Source: Rhodospirillales bacterium
GTDB taxonomy: Bacteria; Pseudomonadota; Alphaproteobacteria; Rhodospirillales; UBA2165
Assembly (NCBI GenBank): GCA_022823235.1
Contig: JAJDXO010000007.1
Span: 1-64,000, forward strand
Length of the DNA stretch: 64,000 nt
Reading direction: 5' to 3'
Shown: in pieces, positions 26,128 to 35,649 of the stretch
How the letters are laid out: each line of letters starts with the position of its first letter
Position numbering within the stretch: the first letter of the stretch is position 1
Notes under the pieces: generated by a model
What the model was told of the DNA's origin: nothing
The model's database searches: none
The model's input: the letters and a program-made list of their open reading frames with translations, nothing else
Translations under genes and position numbers: made by a program

Positions 26128-27756
26128 ATGGCGGCGATCGAGACGGACGTTCTGGTGGTCGGCGGCGGGCCGGTCGGTCTGGTGCTGGCCATCGATCTCG
26201 CCCGGCGGGGCGTGGACGTGACCCTGGTGGAGAAGAATCCGGCGCCCACCGGCCATCCCAAGATGGAGCGCTGCAACGCCCGGACCATGGAGATCTTCCG
26301 CCGTCTGGGGATCGCCGAAAGCGTCCGGGCGGCGGGCTATCCGGCGGATGCGTCCATGGACGTGTTCCTGGTGACCCGCCTGACCGAGCCGCCGGTGCTG
26401 CACCTCGAATATCCCACGGTCGCCGAAAGCCGCACCCGGATCGCCCGGTGCCGGGACGGCTCCCTGCCGCTGGAGCCTTATCAGGTCACCTCCCAATACG
26501 CGCTGGAGCCGCTGCTGAGGGAAATCGCCGAGGGACTCGGCAACGCCCACATCCGGTTCGGCACCGAGCTGCTCGCCTTCGCCGAGGGGGCGGACGGCGT
26601 GACCGCCACATGCCGATCCCGGGGCCGGTCGGGCGATAAGGAACTGACCATCGAGTGCAAGTACCTGGCGGGCTGCGACGGCGGCGGCAGCACGGTCCGC
26701 AGGCAACTGGGGATCGGGCTCGCGGGCGAGGGCGGGCTCACCCTGCGGCAGGCCATGTTCCGCTGCGACGATCTCTACGGCCGGATCAGGACCGGCAAGG
26801 GCCGGCACTATCACGTCATCGACGGCCGCCAGGGGTTCGTGATCGTCCAGGGGGACCTCAGGCACTTCACCCTCCACGCCCAGGTCGGCCGGGACGAGGA
26901 CATGGCCGCCGCCTTCGAGGAAATCGTCGGCATGCCCGTCGAGTACGAAATGGTGCATGTGAACGAATGGACCCAGCGGCTGCTGGTGGCCGAGAGCTAT
27001 GGAACCGGGCGGGCGTTCCTCGCCGGCGACGCCTGCCACCTGATGATCCCGACGGGCGGGCTCGGCATGAACACGGGCGTCGGCGACGCCGCCGATCTCG
27101 GCTGGAAGCTGGCCGCCTCCGTCCACGGCTGGGGCGGGCCCAAGCTGCTCCAAAGTTACGATGAGGAGCGCCGGCCCGTCGGCGAACGGAACGTCGGCGT
27201 CTCCAAGCGGGCCTCTGAGGGCCGTCAGCGCTGGCGGAGCTTTCATGACCCGGCGGCGTTCACCGACACGCCGGAAGGCCGGGCGGCCCGCGACCGCATC
27301 GCCCGGGTGGCCGACGAGGAGCAGCGCAAGACCAACGAAATCCCCGGCGCCGAACTCGGCTACATCTATTCGGGCTCGGGCATCATTCCGGACCCGGGGG
27401 CGCCCGCGCCGGACTCGCCCATCGACAAGTATGCGCCGAGCGCCTTTCCGGGCGCGCGCCTTCCCCACACTTGGTTGAAAGAGGGGCCAGGCGGCATCGC
27501 GGTGCAGGACCGCTGCGGGCCGTGGTTTACATTGCTGCGAGTGGGCGACAGTCCGCCGGATGCGGCGCCGCTGGCCCGCGCGCTCGAGCGGCGGGGCGCG
27601 CCGGCTGTCATATTGGATCAGCCGGACGGGCAGGCGGCGGAGGTGTACGGGGCGGGCCTTTTGGTGCTGCGGCCCGATCTTCATGTGGCGTGGCGAGGGA
27701 ATGCCGCGCCGGAGGACCCGGAGCGCATCGCGGCGATCGTCACGGGACACGGATAG
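26128..27756 (+). CDS. FAD-dependent aromatic hydroxylase (PheA/TfdB/MhpA-like)
   Basis: 542 residues of the class A flavin monooxygenase family. The dinucleotide fold VVGGGPVGLVLAIDLARRGV is at residues 7-26, the middle DG motif in AGCDGGGSTVRRQLGI (about 182-197), and the GD motif in FLAGDACHLMIPTGGLG (about 300). A C-terminal thioredoxin-like part (about 400-542) is as in phenol or polyketide hydroxylases. Start ATG 26128. It should hydroxylate an aromatic ring with NAD(P)H and oxygen. The GST gene follows ten bases later, so both probably serve one aromatic degradation or detoxification step. Confidence 0.92.
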   Translation: MAAIETDVLVVGGGPVGLVLAIDLARRGVDVTLVEKNPAPTGHPKMERCNARTMEIFRRLGIAESVRAAGYPADASMDVFLVTRLTEPPVLHLEYPTVAESRTRIARCRDGSLPLEPYQVTSQYALEPLLREIAEGLGNAHIRFGTELLAFAEGADGVTATCRSRGRSGDKELTIECKYLAGCDGGGSTVRRQLGIGLAGEGGLTLRQAMFRCDDLYGRIRTGKGRHYHVIDGRQGFVIVQGDLRHFTLHAQVGRDEDMAAAFEEIVGMPVEYEMVHVNEWTQRLLVAESYGTGRAFLAGDACHLMIPTGGLGMNTGVGDAADLGWKLAASVHGWGGPKLLQSYDEERRPVGERNVGVSKRASEGRQRWRSFHDPAAFTDTPEGRAARDRIARVADEEQRKTNEIPGAELGYIYSGSGIIPDPGAPAPDSPIDKYAPSAFPGARLPHTWLKEGPGGIAVQDRCGPWFTLLRVGDSPPDAAPLARALERRGAPAVILDQPDGQAAEVYGAGLLVLRPDLHVAWRGNAAPEDPERIAAIVTGHG

Positions 27757-27765
27757 GAGGGGACG

Positions 27766-28572
27766 ATGCTGGAGCTTTATCATCACGGCAGTTCGGTGTG
27801 CGCGGCCAAGGCCCGCCTGGCGCTGGCCGAGAAGGGCCTCAAATGGAAAGGCCATTACATCGACATCCTCAAGGGCGAACAGTTCGAACCCGAATTCCTG
27901 GCCGTCAACCCCAGCGCCGTGGTCCCCGTGCTGGTCGACGACGGAAGGGTGATCGTCGAATCCACGGTGATCTGCGAATATCTGGAGGAGAAGTTCCCCG
28001 AGCCCCGCCTGATGCCCGGCGATCCCGGCGCGCGCGCCGATCTCCGGGTCTGGACCAAGTCGGTGGACGAGCACCTCCACCCGGCCTGCGGCGTCATCAC
28101 CATGGCCACCAATCACCGCCATTCCATGGCCGAGCACATGGAGGGCGAGGCGCTGGAGGCGTTCCTGGACGCGGTGCCCGACCCGGTGCGCCGGGCGCGG
28201 AAGAAGGAAGCCGTGCTGTCCGGGTTCGGCTCGTCCCACTTCGAGAATGCCGTCCTGGTTCATCTTCAATATCTCGACAAGATGGAGGCGGCGCTCCGGG
28301 ACGGCGAGTGGCTGGCGGGGGATGCCTACAGCCTCGCCGACCTCGCCATGACGCCCTACGTCAACCGGCTGGACATGCTGCGCCAGGAGCATCTGTGGAC
28401 CGGCCGGCGGCCCCGCGTCGCCGAGTGGTTCGCCCGCATCCGGGCAAGGCCCAGCTTCGCCGCCGCCGTCACCGGCCCCGTGCCGGCGGACTTGACCGAG
28501 TCCATGGCCCGCAACGGCGGGGCCGCCGTGCCGGTGTATAAGGAGACCATCGAAAAGCTGGCGGGCGGATAG
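27766..28572 (+). CDS. Glutathione S-transferase
   Basis: 268 residues with an N-terminal thioredoxin-like domain (about 1-80: LELYHHGSSVCAAKARLALA, NPSAVVPVLVDDG, ESTVICEYLEE). The ESxxI glutathione-binding motif is present as ESTVI. The helical C-terminal domain runs from about 90 to 230, followed by an unusual tail ending in VPADLTES...YKETIEKLAGG. Co-transcribed with the flavin hydroxylase, so a role in glutathione-dependent dehalogenation, isomerisation or detoxification of its product is plausible. Fragments of the 3' end of a paralogue of this gene appear at 38354-38458 and 40520-40628. Confidence 0.93.
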   Translation: MLELYHHGSSVCAAKARLALAEKGLKWKGHYIDILKGEQFEPEFLAVNPSAVVPVLVDDGRVIVESTVICEYLEEKFPEPRLMPGDPGARADLRVWTKSVDEHLHPACGVITMATNHRHSMAEHMEGEALEAFLDAVPDPVRRARKKEAVLSGFGSSHFENAVLVHLQYLDKMEAALRDGEWLAGDAYSLADLAMTPYVNRLDMLRQEHLWTGRRPRVAEWFARIRARPSFAAAVTGPVPADLTESMARNGGAAVPVYKETIEKLAGG

Positions 28573-28602
28573 GCCGTAAGCCATCATCACCATGTCAAAT
28601 AA

Positions 28603-28624
28603 GGTCAATTCGTCCGAATTGACC
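28603..28624. promoter_or_regulatory. Perfect 22-bp dyad upstream of the LuxR-type gene
   Basis: Arms GGTCAATTCG and CGAATTGACC separated by two bases, with perfect symmetry, 110 bases before the LuxR-family start. The size and position match an operator for a dimeric LuxR-type protein, so autoregulation is a likely explanation. It lies outside the repeat families of this window and occurs once here. Confidence 0.6.
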
Positions 28625-28734
28625 GACCCCTGAACATATTCAACTCCAACAAAGTTTGGACCGATGGTCGCCGTTACCGTCTATTGCACCGAATTTGAAC
28701 TGCGGGTACGCTTCCAGTCGGGAAAGAGGGACCG

Positions 28735-29499
28735 ATGCCTCTATCGTTGACATCTAGCGAATCCGCGGAAGTCTTCGGAATTATGGAAGACCTAACCCAC
28801 GGCTACGACAATGCCGAGGTGAGAGAAAGGACGGGTCACCGCCTGCTGCGCTTGCTCAAGGCGGACTATTTCGCCTCATTCGTCTGGAACGAGGGAATTG
28901 GCGAATTTCGGGATGGCATCACCATCAACATGACGGACGACAATATTGCCCGGTATGAGGAATATTTTCAGTATCGGGACCCTATCACACCCGCCCTTCA
29001 AAAACGAAAAAAGGCCACGCCGGTCAGCTCTATCATGGAGCACCGGAAACTGGTGAAGACAGAGTTTTTTACGGATTTTCTGGCCCGTGACGGCCTGTGC
29101 TATGGGATCAACTATTACGCCTACAGCTATGGCCGGAATATCGGGGACGTCCGAATATGGCGTGGCCGTCACGGCGACGAATTCGACCAGCGGGATGCCG
29201 ATTTGCTGGATGCGATTGGACCGGCATTTACGAATGCCATGCGGCGTTGCTCCCCTCCAACGATTGAGAACGAAGGCACAATGGTCTTCGAATTGGTAAA
29301 CCGTTTCGGATTGTCAAAGCGGGAAGCCGAGATTGCGCGCGAGTTGCTTCACGGAGCTTCCGATGCCGGAATCGCCGACAGGCTCTGCATTTCAATGCCG
29401 ACGGTTCGGAGCCATGTGCAATCAATTTTTCAGAAATGCGGCATCAATCGTAGAAGTCAACTCTTCGCGAGATGTGTCTCCACAATTCATCAGAAATGA
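28735..29499 (+). CDS. LuxR-family transcriptional regulator
   Basis: 254 residues. The N-terminal region (about 1-165) is a GAF-like or autoinducer-domain-like sensor with EEYFQYRDPITPALQKRKK. The C-terminal LuxR helix-turn-helix (about 185-245) contains LSKREAEIARELLHGASDAG and ISMPTVRSHVQSIFQKCGI. No luxI synthase is nearby, so if it senses acyl-homoserine lactones or related signals it would be a solo receptor. It precedes the amidase/ABC operon by 167 bases on the same strand and may control it. A perfect dyad lies upstream. Confidence 0.9.
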   Translation: MPLSLTSSESAEVFGIMEDLTHGYDNAEVRERTGHRLLRLLKADYFASFVWNEGIGEFRDGITINMTDDNIARYEEYFQYRDPITPALQKRKKATPVSSIMEHRKLVKTEFFTDFLARDGLCYGINYYAYSYGRNIGDVRIWRGRHGDEFDQRDADLLDAIGPAFTNAMRRCSPPTIENEGTMVFELVNRFGLSKREAEIARELLHGASDAGIADRLCISMPTVRSHVQSIFQKCGINRRSQLFARCVSTIHQK

Positions 29500-29665
29500 T
29501 GATGTAAATCACCCCGGCCCGGACCTACCCTATCGACACTAGACAGGTTGCTTGGGGCCGGTATCGTTCTCGCCCTCAGCGAACAGTCCTGTCAGTTTGT
29601 GGCGCTCCGCGTGTGAGCAATCGAGCAGGCGCACTCATGTGCCGTAACGGCGAGGGAGTAGAGAT

Positions 29666-31099
29666 TTGACCGCTCGAGATGATGTTCCAGTAAGGTTTTG
29701 GGGTGCCAGGCAGGCATGTGAAGCAATCTCCACCCGGAAAATTTCCTGTTCCGAGTATGTGGGCGAGTTGCTGACGGCCCATCGGGAAAACAGAGATCTG
29801 AACGCGTTTATTTCCCTGAATGAGGAAAGAGCGGCCGCGGCGGCCGCGGCACTCGACGGGCAATCGGGTACGGGTATCCTCCATGGCCTTCCGATTGCCG
29901 TAAAGGATGCCATTGCGGCGGCCGGTTTGCCGGCAACCGCCGGAACCGAAGCGCTTCGCGGCTATTTGCCCGAAAAAGATGCGGATGTCGTGGAACCTCT
30001 GGTCGCGGCCGGCGCCTTCGTCTTGGGCAAACTCAACATGCATGAGCTGTCCTACGGAATTACCTCCAACAACGGCGCTTTTGGGCCCGTCCGCAATCCG
30101 TACGACCTGGAGCGAATTCCGGGAGGCAGCAGCGGCGGCGCCGGGGCGGCCGTGGCGGCGGGCCTCGTTCCCGCCGCACTCGGCACGGATACCGGCGGCT
30201 CCGTGCGCATCCCGGCAGCCCTTTGCGGAGTTGTGGGATTTCGTCCGACCACTGGCCGCTATTCGCAGAAAGGGATCGTGCCGGTCTCGCACACGCGCGA
30301 CACCGCGGGACCATTGTGTCGATCGGTATCCGATGCGGCGATGATTGATGCCGCGATTACCGGAGAGCCGGATCAGTTGGAATCCGTTTCGCCGGGTGAG
30401 ATCCGGCTTGGGCTGCCCAATCACCATTTTCTTGACAATCTCGCACCTGAAACGGCGGAGGTATTCGAGGCCAGGATAGACGATCTCCGCACCGCCGGGT
30501 GCGAGGTGATCGATGTGGACATTTCGGGCATTGAACCGCCAACGGAAGCCTGCGGTTTTCCCATCGCGATGTATGAAACCAAGGGCGATCTTGAGTCCTT
30601 CCTGGCCGGCATCGGCAACGGAGCGCCAACTCTGGATCAATTGGTCGAGGGAATAAAAAGCCCCGACGTGAAAGGCATTATGGGCGGAACGCTTGCTCCC
30701 GAGTTCGAACAGATGGCCGGCGTCTATCAGGACGCCATGGAGAACCGGCGCCCCCGGCTTCAAGGGATTTTCGCGTCGTGTTTTGCCGACAATGGTTTGG
30801 ATGCCCTGATCTTTCCGACCACGCCCCTGCCGGCCTGCAAGATTGGCGAAGATGAGACGACAGTGCTCAACGGCGAGCAAGTGCCTACCTTCCCGGCGTT
30901 CATCCACAATACCGACGCGGACAGTACGGCGGGGATACCGGGTATCTCCATACCCGGCGGACTCACACCGGGCGGTCTGCCCGTGGGACTAGAGATCGAC
31001 GGTCCCGAGGGCGGTGACCGCCGGCTATTGGCGATTGCCCGGATGATCGAAGACGTTTTTCCCCTGGCTCCACGCCCGCCTAACCGAAAAACGACCTAA
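29666..31099 (+). CDS. Amidase (amidase signature family)
   Basis: 477 residues with the amidase signature. The catalytic Lys80 is in GLPIAVKDAI, the Ser pair 155/156 in GGSSGGAGAAVAAG, and the nucleophile Ser179 in GTDTGGSVRIPAALCG. The TTG start at 29666 is supported by GAGGGAG. There are no gatB/gatC genes and the gene leads an ABC-importer operon with a 38-base gap to the binding protein. It therefore probably hydrolyses the imported amide to ammonia and an acid, in the manner of fmd/ami-type amide-use operons. Confidence 0.92.
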   Translation: MTARDDVPVRFWGARQACEAISTRKISCSEYVGELLTAHRENRDLNAFISLNEERAAAAAAALDGQSGTGILHGLPIAVKDAIAAAGLPATAGTEALRGYLPEKDADVVEPLVAAGAFVLGKLNMHELSYGITSNNGAFGPVRNPYDLERIPGGSSGGAGAAVAAGLVPAALGTDTGGSVRIPAALCGVVGFRPTTGRYSQKGIVPVSHTRDTAGPLCRSVSDAAMIDAAITGEPDQLESVSPGEIRLGLPNHHFLDNLAPETAEVFEARIDDLRTAGCEVIDVDISGIEPPTEACGFPIAMYETKGDLESFLAGIGNGAPTLDQLVEGIKSPDVKGIMGGTLAPEFEQMAGVYQDAMENRRPRLQGIFASCFADNGLDALIFPTTPLPACKIGEDETTVLNGEQVPTFPAFIHNTDADSTAGIPGISIPGGLTPGGLPVGLEIDGPEGGDRRLLAIARMIEDVFPLAPRPPNRKTT

Positions 31100-31137
31100 C
31101 GGCTACTTGATTAGACAGATAGTTCAAGGAGGCAACC

Positions 31138-32325
31138 ATGACCAACAAACCGAGACGTATCTCCAGGCGAAGCGTGCTTGCCGGACTGGCCGGCGGGGCT
31201 TCCATTATGGCGCTGCCCGGCGGGATCAGAACCGCCGGCGCGTCCAATCCCTTCAAGATGGGGACTTTCTTTTCTCTCTCCGGGCCCGCATCCCTGTTCG
31301 GGCCGACCCAGACGGCGTGCAACGCCCTCGCCGTGGACGAAATCAACGCCGCCGGCGGTATTCTCGGGCGGACCGTGCAGATCGTAGCCGGTGACGGCGG
31401 CGCGCCGCCCGCCGAGGCGGCGAAAACCGCCGTTCGGATGATGCTGCGTGACAAGGTGGACGTTATCGTAGGCTCCCATGACAGCGCCGTCCGTCAGGCC
31501 ATCGTCGGCGCCCTGAAGGGCCGGATACCCTACGTCTATACACCCCTTTACGAGGGCGGGGAGTGCGCGCCGAACACCTATGTTCCCGCGGACACGCCGC
31601 AGCAGCAGGTCAGGCCGTCGATCAATGCCATGCATGATTCATTCGGCACCAAGAAGATATATCTGATCGGCAACGGCTATGTCTGGCCTCAGCAGACCAA
31701 TGCCCTGGCGAAGCGGTACATCGCCGAGTTCGGCGGCTCGGTCGTCGGCGAGGAATACGCGCCCCTCGGCCCCGGCAACAAATTCGACGATGCGGTAACC
31801 CGTATCAAGAACGCAAATCCGGACCTCGTGCTGATAACCCTCGTCGGCGGCGACAATGTCAACTTCAACCGTACCTTCGCCGGCTTCGGTCTGGACAAGA
31901 ATATCAAGCGGCTCTCCCTCTTGCTCGAGGAACTGACCCTTCAGGGCATCGGCCCGAAAAACGGCAACGGGTTGTTTAGCTGCATGTCCTACTTCTCCGC
32001 GGTCGATACGCCGGCCAACAAAGCATTCAAGGCCCGTTACGCGAAAAAGTTCGGTGAGAAAGCTCCGCCTCTTTCAATGATCGGGGTCGACGCCTATTCC
32101 GGTACGAATTGCGCCGCATCCCTCATCAACAAGGCGGGGTCCACCGACGCCAAGGCGGTGATGGCGGCCTCGGAGGGTTTGCAGTACAAGACGGCGACCG
32201 GGACCGGAACCATGACCAACCGCCATGTCGCCAAGGACATGTTCCTCGCCGAAGCGAAAGGAGCGGAATTCAAGATCATCAAATCCTTCGGCAAGATCGG
32301 ACATGGGGAGAAGTGCTCGGTTTGA
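31138..32325 (+). CDS. ABC importer substrate-binding protein (urea/short-chain amide type)
   Basis: 395 residues of the type I periplasmic binding family near UrtA/FmdD/AmiC. It starts with a Tat-type signal (RRISRRSVLAGLAGGASIMA) that ends around residue 35. The mature protein has KMGTFFSLSGPASLFGPTQ and VIVGSHDSAVRQAIVGALKG, followed by a second lobe with LITLVGGDNVNFNRTFAGFG. AAGGAGGCAACC precedes the ATG. Co-transcribed with an amidase, so an amide or urea-like ligand is the leading idea. A Tat signal suggests folding before export. Confidence 0.9.
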   Translation: MTNKPRRISRRSVLAGLAGGASIMALPGGIRTAGASNPFKMGTFFSLSGPASLFGPTQTACNALAVDEINAAGGILGRTVQIVAGDGGAPPAEAAKTAVRMMLRDKVDVIVGSHDSAVRQAIVGALKGRIPYVYTPLYEGGECAPNTYVPADTPQQQVRPSINAMHDSFGTKKIYLIGNGYVWPQQTNALAKRYIAEFGGSVVGEEYAPLGPGNKFDDAVTRIKNANPDLVLITLVGGDNVNFNRTFAGFGLDKNIKRLSLLLEELTLQGIGPKNGNGLFSCMSYFSAVDTPANKAFKARYAKKFGEKAPPLSMIGVDAYSGTNCAASLINKAGSTDAKAVMAASEGLQYKTATGTGTMTNRHVAKDMFLAEAKGAEFKIIKSFGKIGHGEKCSV

Positions 32326-32355
32326 TTCCACCCCGACCCGGGAGCGGCCACGCGC

Positions 32356-33207
32356 ATGGATCCGGTGCTGATAGCCAATGGGCTGAATATCTCATTTGAA
32401 ATCGTCACCCTTGCGCTGGTCGCCATGGGCCTGGCCGTTACCCTGGGCCTGCTCGGCGTTCTAAATCTCGCCCACGGCGAGTTCGTCATGATCGGCGCCT
32501 TCTGTGCATTCTTCGTACAGGAGCAGGGGCTGTCCTATTTGTGGGCGTTTCCGCTGGTCGTCATCGTGTGCATCGTCATTGGCTGGCCGGTGGAGCGGAC
32601 CATCATCCGCGCACTCTATTCGCGGCCGTTCGACACGATCCTGGCGACCTGGGGCCTCAGCCTGCTGCTGCGGGAAATCGTGGAGTTCTTCTTCGGGCCG
32701 GGTTTCAACAGCGTCGATCAGCCGGTTTCCGGCACGGTGAACATATTCGGCGCGGACTATCCCCTGTACCAGCTTCTCGTCATGCTGATCGCCGTAGTCC
32801 TGATCGGCGCACTGGTGGCGTGGTATGTCAAAAGCTCTACCGGGCGCCGTATTCAGGCTCTGGTGGACAATCCCGATCTCGCGAAATCGGTCGGAATACC
32901 CACTATCGCCCTCGCCAGGAATACATTCATCTTCGGCCTGTGCCTGGCGGGAATTGCCGGCGTCCTCTTGGCCCCGATCGTCGCCGTATATCCCGGCATG
33001 GGGATCGATCACGTCCTGAAATCATTCTTTGTGCTGGTCGTGGGCGGCCTCGGCAATGTCGTGGGGCTTGTCGTCGGTTCCGGCGTGATCGGCGGCGCGG
33101 AATCCATCGTTGCCGCGATCCTGGACCGAACCGCCGGATACACGTTCGTTTTGATCGTCGCACTGCTGTTCCTTTGGAAAAAACCCGGTGGCCTGGTTAG
33201 CCGCTAA
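32356..33207 (+). CDS. Branched-chain/urea-type ABC permease (LivH/UrtB-like)
   Basis: 283 residues, about eight membrane helices, LivH/UrtB family. The signature GLLGVLNLAHGEFVMIGAFC lies near residues 33-52, and the family loop NPDLAKSVGIPTIALARNTF is at about 172-192. It overlaps the next gene by 20 bases. It forms the inner-membrane channel together with the LivM-like part of the following fusion protein. Confidence 0.92.
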   Translation: MDPVLIANGLNISFEIVTLALVAMGLAVTLGLLGVLNLAHGEFVMIGAFCAFFVQEQGLSYLWAFPLVVIVCIVIGWPVERTIIRALYSRPFDTILATWGLSLLLREIVEFFFGPGFNSVDQPVSGTVNIFGADYPLYQLLVMLIAVVLIGALVAWYVKSSTGRRIQALVDNPDLAKSVGIPTIALARNTFIFGLCLAGIAGVLLAPIVAVYPGMGIDHVLKSFFVLVVGGLGNVVGLVVGSGVIGGAESIVAAILDRTAGYTFVLIVALLFLWKKPGGLVSR

Positions 33208-34918
33208 TCTTGCGTTCATCACCGCGATCCTGGTGGTGCTGCCGCAGATCGTCGGTGACTTCTGGGCGTTCACACTGGCCCTTTTCCTGCTTTACGCCGT
33301 CGCTTGCCTGGGTCTGGGGCTTTCCTGGGGACAAGCGGGCCTGCTCTCCCTGGGTCAAGGGTTCTTTCTCGGGTTCAGCGCCTACACATCCGGCCTTATC
33401 CTTATCGGCTTTTCGACAAGCGCCTGGCTCTTTCCCCTTCTCGGGCTCAGCGTCGTCGCGCCCGGACTTATCGCCTACCTTTTTGGCTGCATGATCTTTC
33501 ACGGGCGAACCCAGAACACGGCCTTCTTTGCCATTATTACGCTGGCCTTGATATTGCTGGCCGCTCAAATCGCCACGGCCTGGGAGTCCGTGACCGGGGG
33601 ATACAACGGTCTCCGGAATATTCCCGGCCTGCCCGGGTTCTCCGAGTTGGAGGATGCGTATACCCTTTCGGCCGTTGCTCTCGGGCTCTCCATGATGTTT
33701 GCCGCCTGGATCATGCAGACGCCGCTCGGGGTATTGTGGCGGGCCTTGTCCCAGGACGAGCGGCGCGTCGCGTTCCTGGGGTTCAACCACAACCAGCTCA
33801 AGTCGGTCGCTTTCGGCCTGAGCGGACTGTTCGGCGGTATTGCGGGGACCCTGTATGCGCCGCAAAACAGTCTGGTGACACCGGACCTGTTCGGGTTCCT
33901 GCTCTCCACCAGCTTTGTCGTGTGGGTGGCCATCGGTGGACGAAATACGCTCTACGGTCCCGTTCTCGGGGCCATCGGTATCGGACTGGCCACCAATACG
34001 CTGCGTGAGAGCGTCAGCTTCTGGGAGGTTATTCTCGCCGTCATCTTTATCGTTGCGGTTCTGTACTTCAGAAAAGGACTGACCGGGACGGCGGAGCCGG
34101 CCGTCAAGCGATGGTTCGAGCGCAATGACCGGGTACGGAAACCCGCCCCCGCACGGCATTCGGCCATGACTTTCGATCGGATCGCTATCGAAAACCTGAA
34201 CCTGAGCGTCGGGAACGTCGGCATATTGGAAGACCTTGATTTGAATATCGGTTCTCCGGGCATTTACTGCCTCATCGGTCCGAACGGAGCGGGAAAGACC
34301 ACCATATTCAACGCCATGACCGGGGAGCTCGAGGCCCAATCCGGGACCGTGTCGATGCTCGGCACCCGGGGGATCAAAATGGATGCCCGGACACAAACGA
34401 TTGCCGGACTGGGCCGCAAGTTCCAGGTGCCCAGCGTCTTCGACCAGCTTACGGTCGGTGAAAACCTGGCAATCGCCCTATGGTCCGGGCGGTCGTCCCG
34501 ACGGGATCTCCTGAGACTGTCCCTGCTGGACTGGGAGAGCCCCGTGCTCACCGAGTTGGAACGCCGTTTTCCGTTTCTGACCGACCGCCGGCAAATGGTC
34601 GGCAGCCTTTCCCATGGCCAGCGTCAGGTTCTCGATCTCGCGATGGTGCTCTGCACCGAACCGCGGCTCATACTGCTGGATGAACCCTGCGCGGGACTGT
34701 CACTCGCCGAAACGAATGAAGTCATAAGTACCGTCCGCTGGGCCGTCGATCGCTTCCAGGCGACCGCGATGATCATCGAACATGATATGGCGATGGTGCG
34801 GGAGCTCGCCGACCACGTATTTGTCGTACACAATGGGAGCATGCTTTTCGAAGGCAGCGTCGCGGAAGTTCAGTCGAACGCGGCCGTTCAGGCCGTGTAT
34901 ACGGGAGGCACGAAATGA
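33188..34918 (+). CDS. Fused ABC permease and ATPase (LivM-LivG / UrtC-UrtD type)
   Basis: 576 residues in two parts. Residues about 1-300 are a LivM/UrtC-like permease (GLSWGQAGLLSLGQGFFLGF and about eight to ten helices). Residues about 325-576 are a LivG/UrtD-like ATPase with Walker A GPNGAGKTT, signature SLSHGQRQVLDLAM, Walker B LILLDEPCAGLS and switch His in IIEHDM. The join is a short basic linker (DRVRKPAPARHS). In most operons these are separate proteins. GTG start 33188 overlaps the upstream gene; the next gene overlaps by four bases. No internal stop or frameshift is seen. Confidence 0.92.
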   Translation: MAWLAANLAFITAILVVLPQIVGDFWAFTLALFLLYAVACLGLGLSWGQAGLLSLGQGFFLGFSAYTSGLILIGFSTSAWLFPLLGLSVVAPGLIAYLFGCMIFHGRTQNTAFFAIITLALILLAAQIATAWESVTGGYNGLRNIPGLPGFSELEDAYTLSAVALGLSMMFAAWIMQTPLGVLWRALSQDERRVAFLGFNHNQLKSVAFGLSGLFGGIAGTLYAPQNSLVTPDLFGFLLSTSFVVWVAIGGRNTLYGPVLGAIGIGLATNTLRESVSFWEVILAVIFIVAVLYFRKGLTGTAEPAVKRWFERNDRVRKPAPARHSAMTFDRIAIENLNLSVGNVGILEDLDLNIGSPGIYCLIGPNGAGKTTIFNAMTGELEAQSGTVSMLGTRGIKMDARTQTIAGLGRKFQVPSVFDQLTVGENLAIALWSGRSSRRDLLRLSLLDWESPVLTELERRFPFLTDRRQMVGSLSHGQRQVLDLAMVLCTEPRLILLDEPCAGLSLAETNEVISTVRWAVDRFQATAMIIEHDMAMVRELADHVFVVHNGSMLFEGSVAEVQSNAAVQAVYTGGTK

Positions 34919-35613
34919 CCGGCCCGGCCCGCTTTGCGTTCGAAGGGATCACGGGCGGCTATGGCGCCATGATGGTCGTCCGGGGACTGTCGGCCGAAGT
35001 CGGGGAAGGCCGGTGTCTTTGCGTGCTGGGACGCAACGGAGTTGGCAAAAGCACACTGATGAACGTTCTTTCCGGCCACCTGGGGGCCGCCGAGGGAAGC
35101 ATTCTTTTGAACGGCCGGAACCTGGTGCCCCTGTCCCCCGATGCCCGGCGCCGCCAAGGCATGAGCTATGCCATGCAGGAACGGCCGGTCTTCGACCACC
35201 TTTCCGTTTTCGACAATTTGATGCTGATGCGGGCCTCGGCCGGTATCGGTCTCTATCGCTCCTACTTCGACAGGTTTCCCATATTGGAAAACCGCCTTGA
35301 CCAGAAGGCGGGAACCCTCAGCGGCGGCGAGCGGAAAATCCTCTCATTCACCCGCGCCCTGGCGGAAGAAGGCGACATCACGCTGCTCGACGAACCGTCC
35401 GAGGGCGTTCAATCGGAAAATATTTCGCATATGGAGACTATCATCACCGAAGCCAAGTCGAGGGGCCGCTCCTTTGTCGTGGTCGAGCAGCATCTCCATC
35501 TGGCCGAAGCCATCGCGGACCACTATCTCATTATCGATCAGGGCAAATGCGTCCTGCAGTGCGCCGCCGCCGACACGGACAGGCAGGATTTGTTGGCGCA
35601 TTTGGAAGTTTGA
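34915..35613 (+). CDS. ABC importer ATPase (LivF/UrtE-like)
   Basis: 232 residues. Walker A GRNGVGKST (about 39-47), signature TLSGGERKIL (about 139-148), Walker B-like DITLLDEPSEGV (about 156-167) and switch region FVVVEQHLHL. This is the second nucleotide-binding subunit of the importer and ends the operon that began with the amidase. ATGA overlap with the fusion gene indicates translational coupling. Confidence 0.93.
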   Translation: MTGPARFAFEGITGGYGAMMVVRGLSAEVGEGRCLCVLGRNGVGKSTLMNVLSGHLGAAEGSILLNGRNLVPLSPDARRRQGMSYAMQERPVFDHLSVFDNLMLMRASAGIGLYRSYFDRFPILENRLDQKAGTLSGGERKILSFTRALAEEGDITLLDEPSEGVQSENISHMETIITEAKSRGRSFVVVEQHLHLAEAIADHYLIIDQGKCVLQCAAADTDRQDLLAHLEV

Positions 35614-35649
35614 GCCCGACCGCATTTTGTCCGCCAAGGGTCGGCCGTC

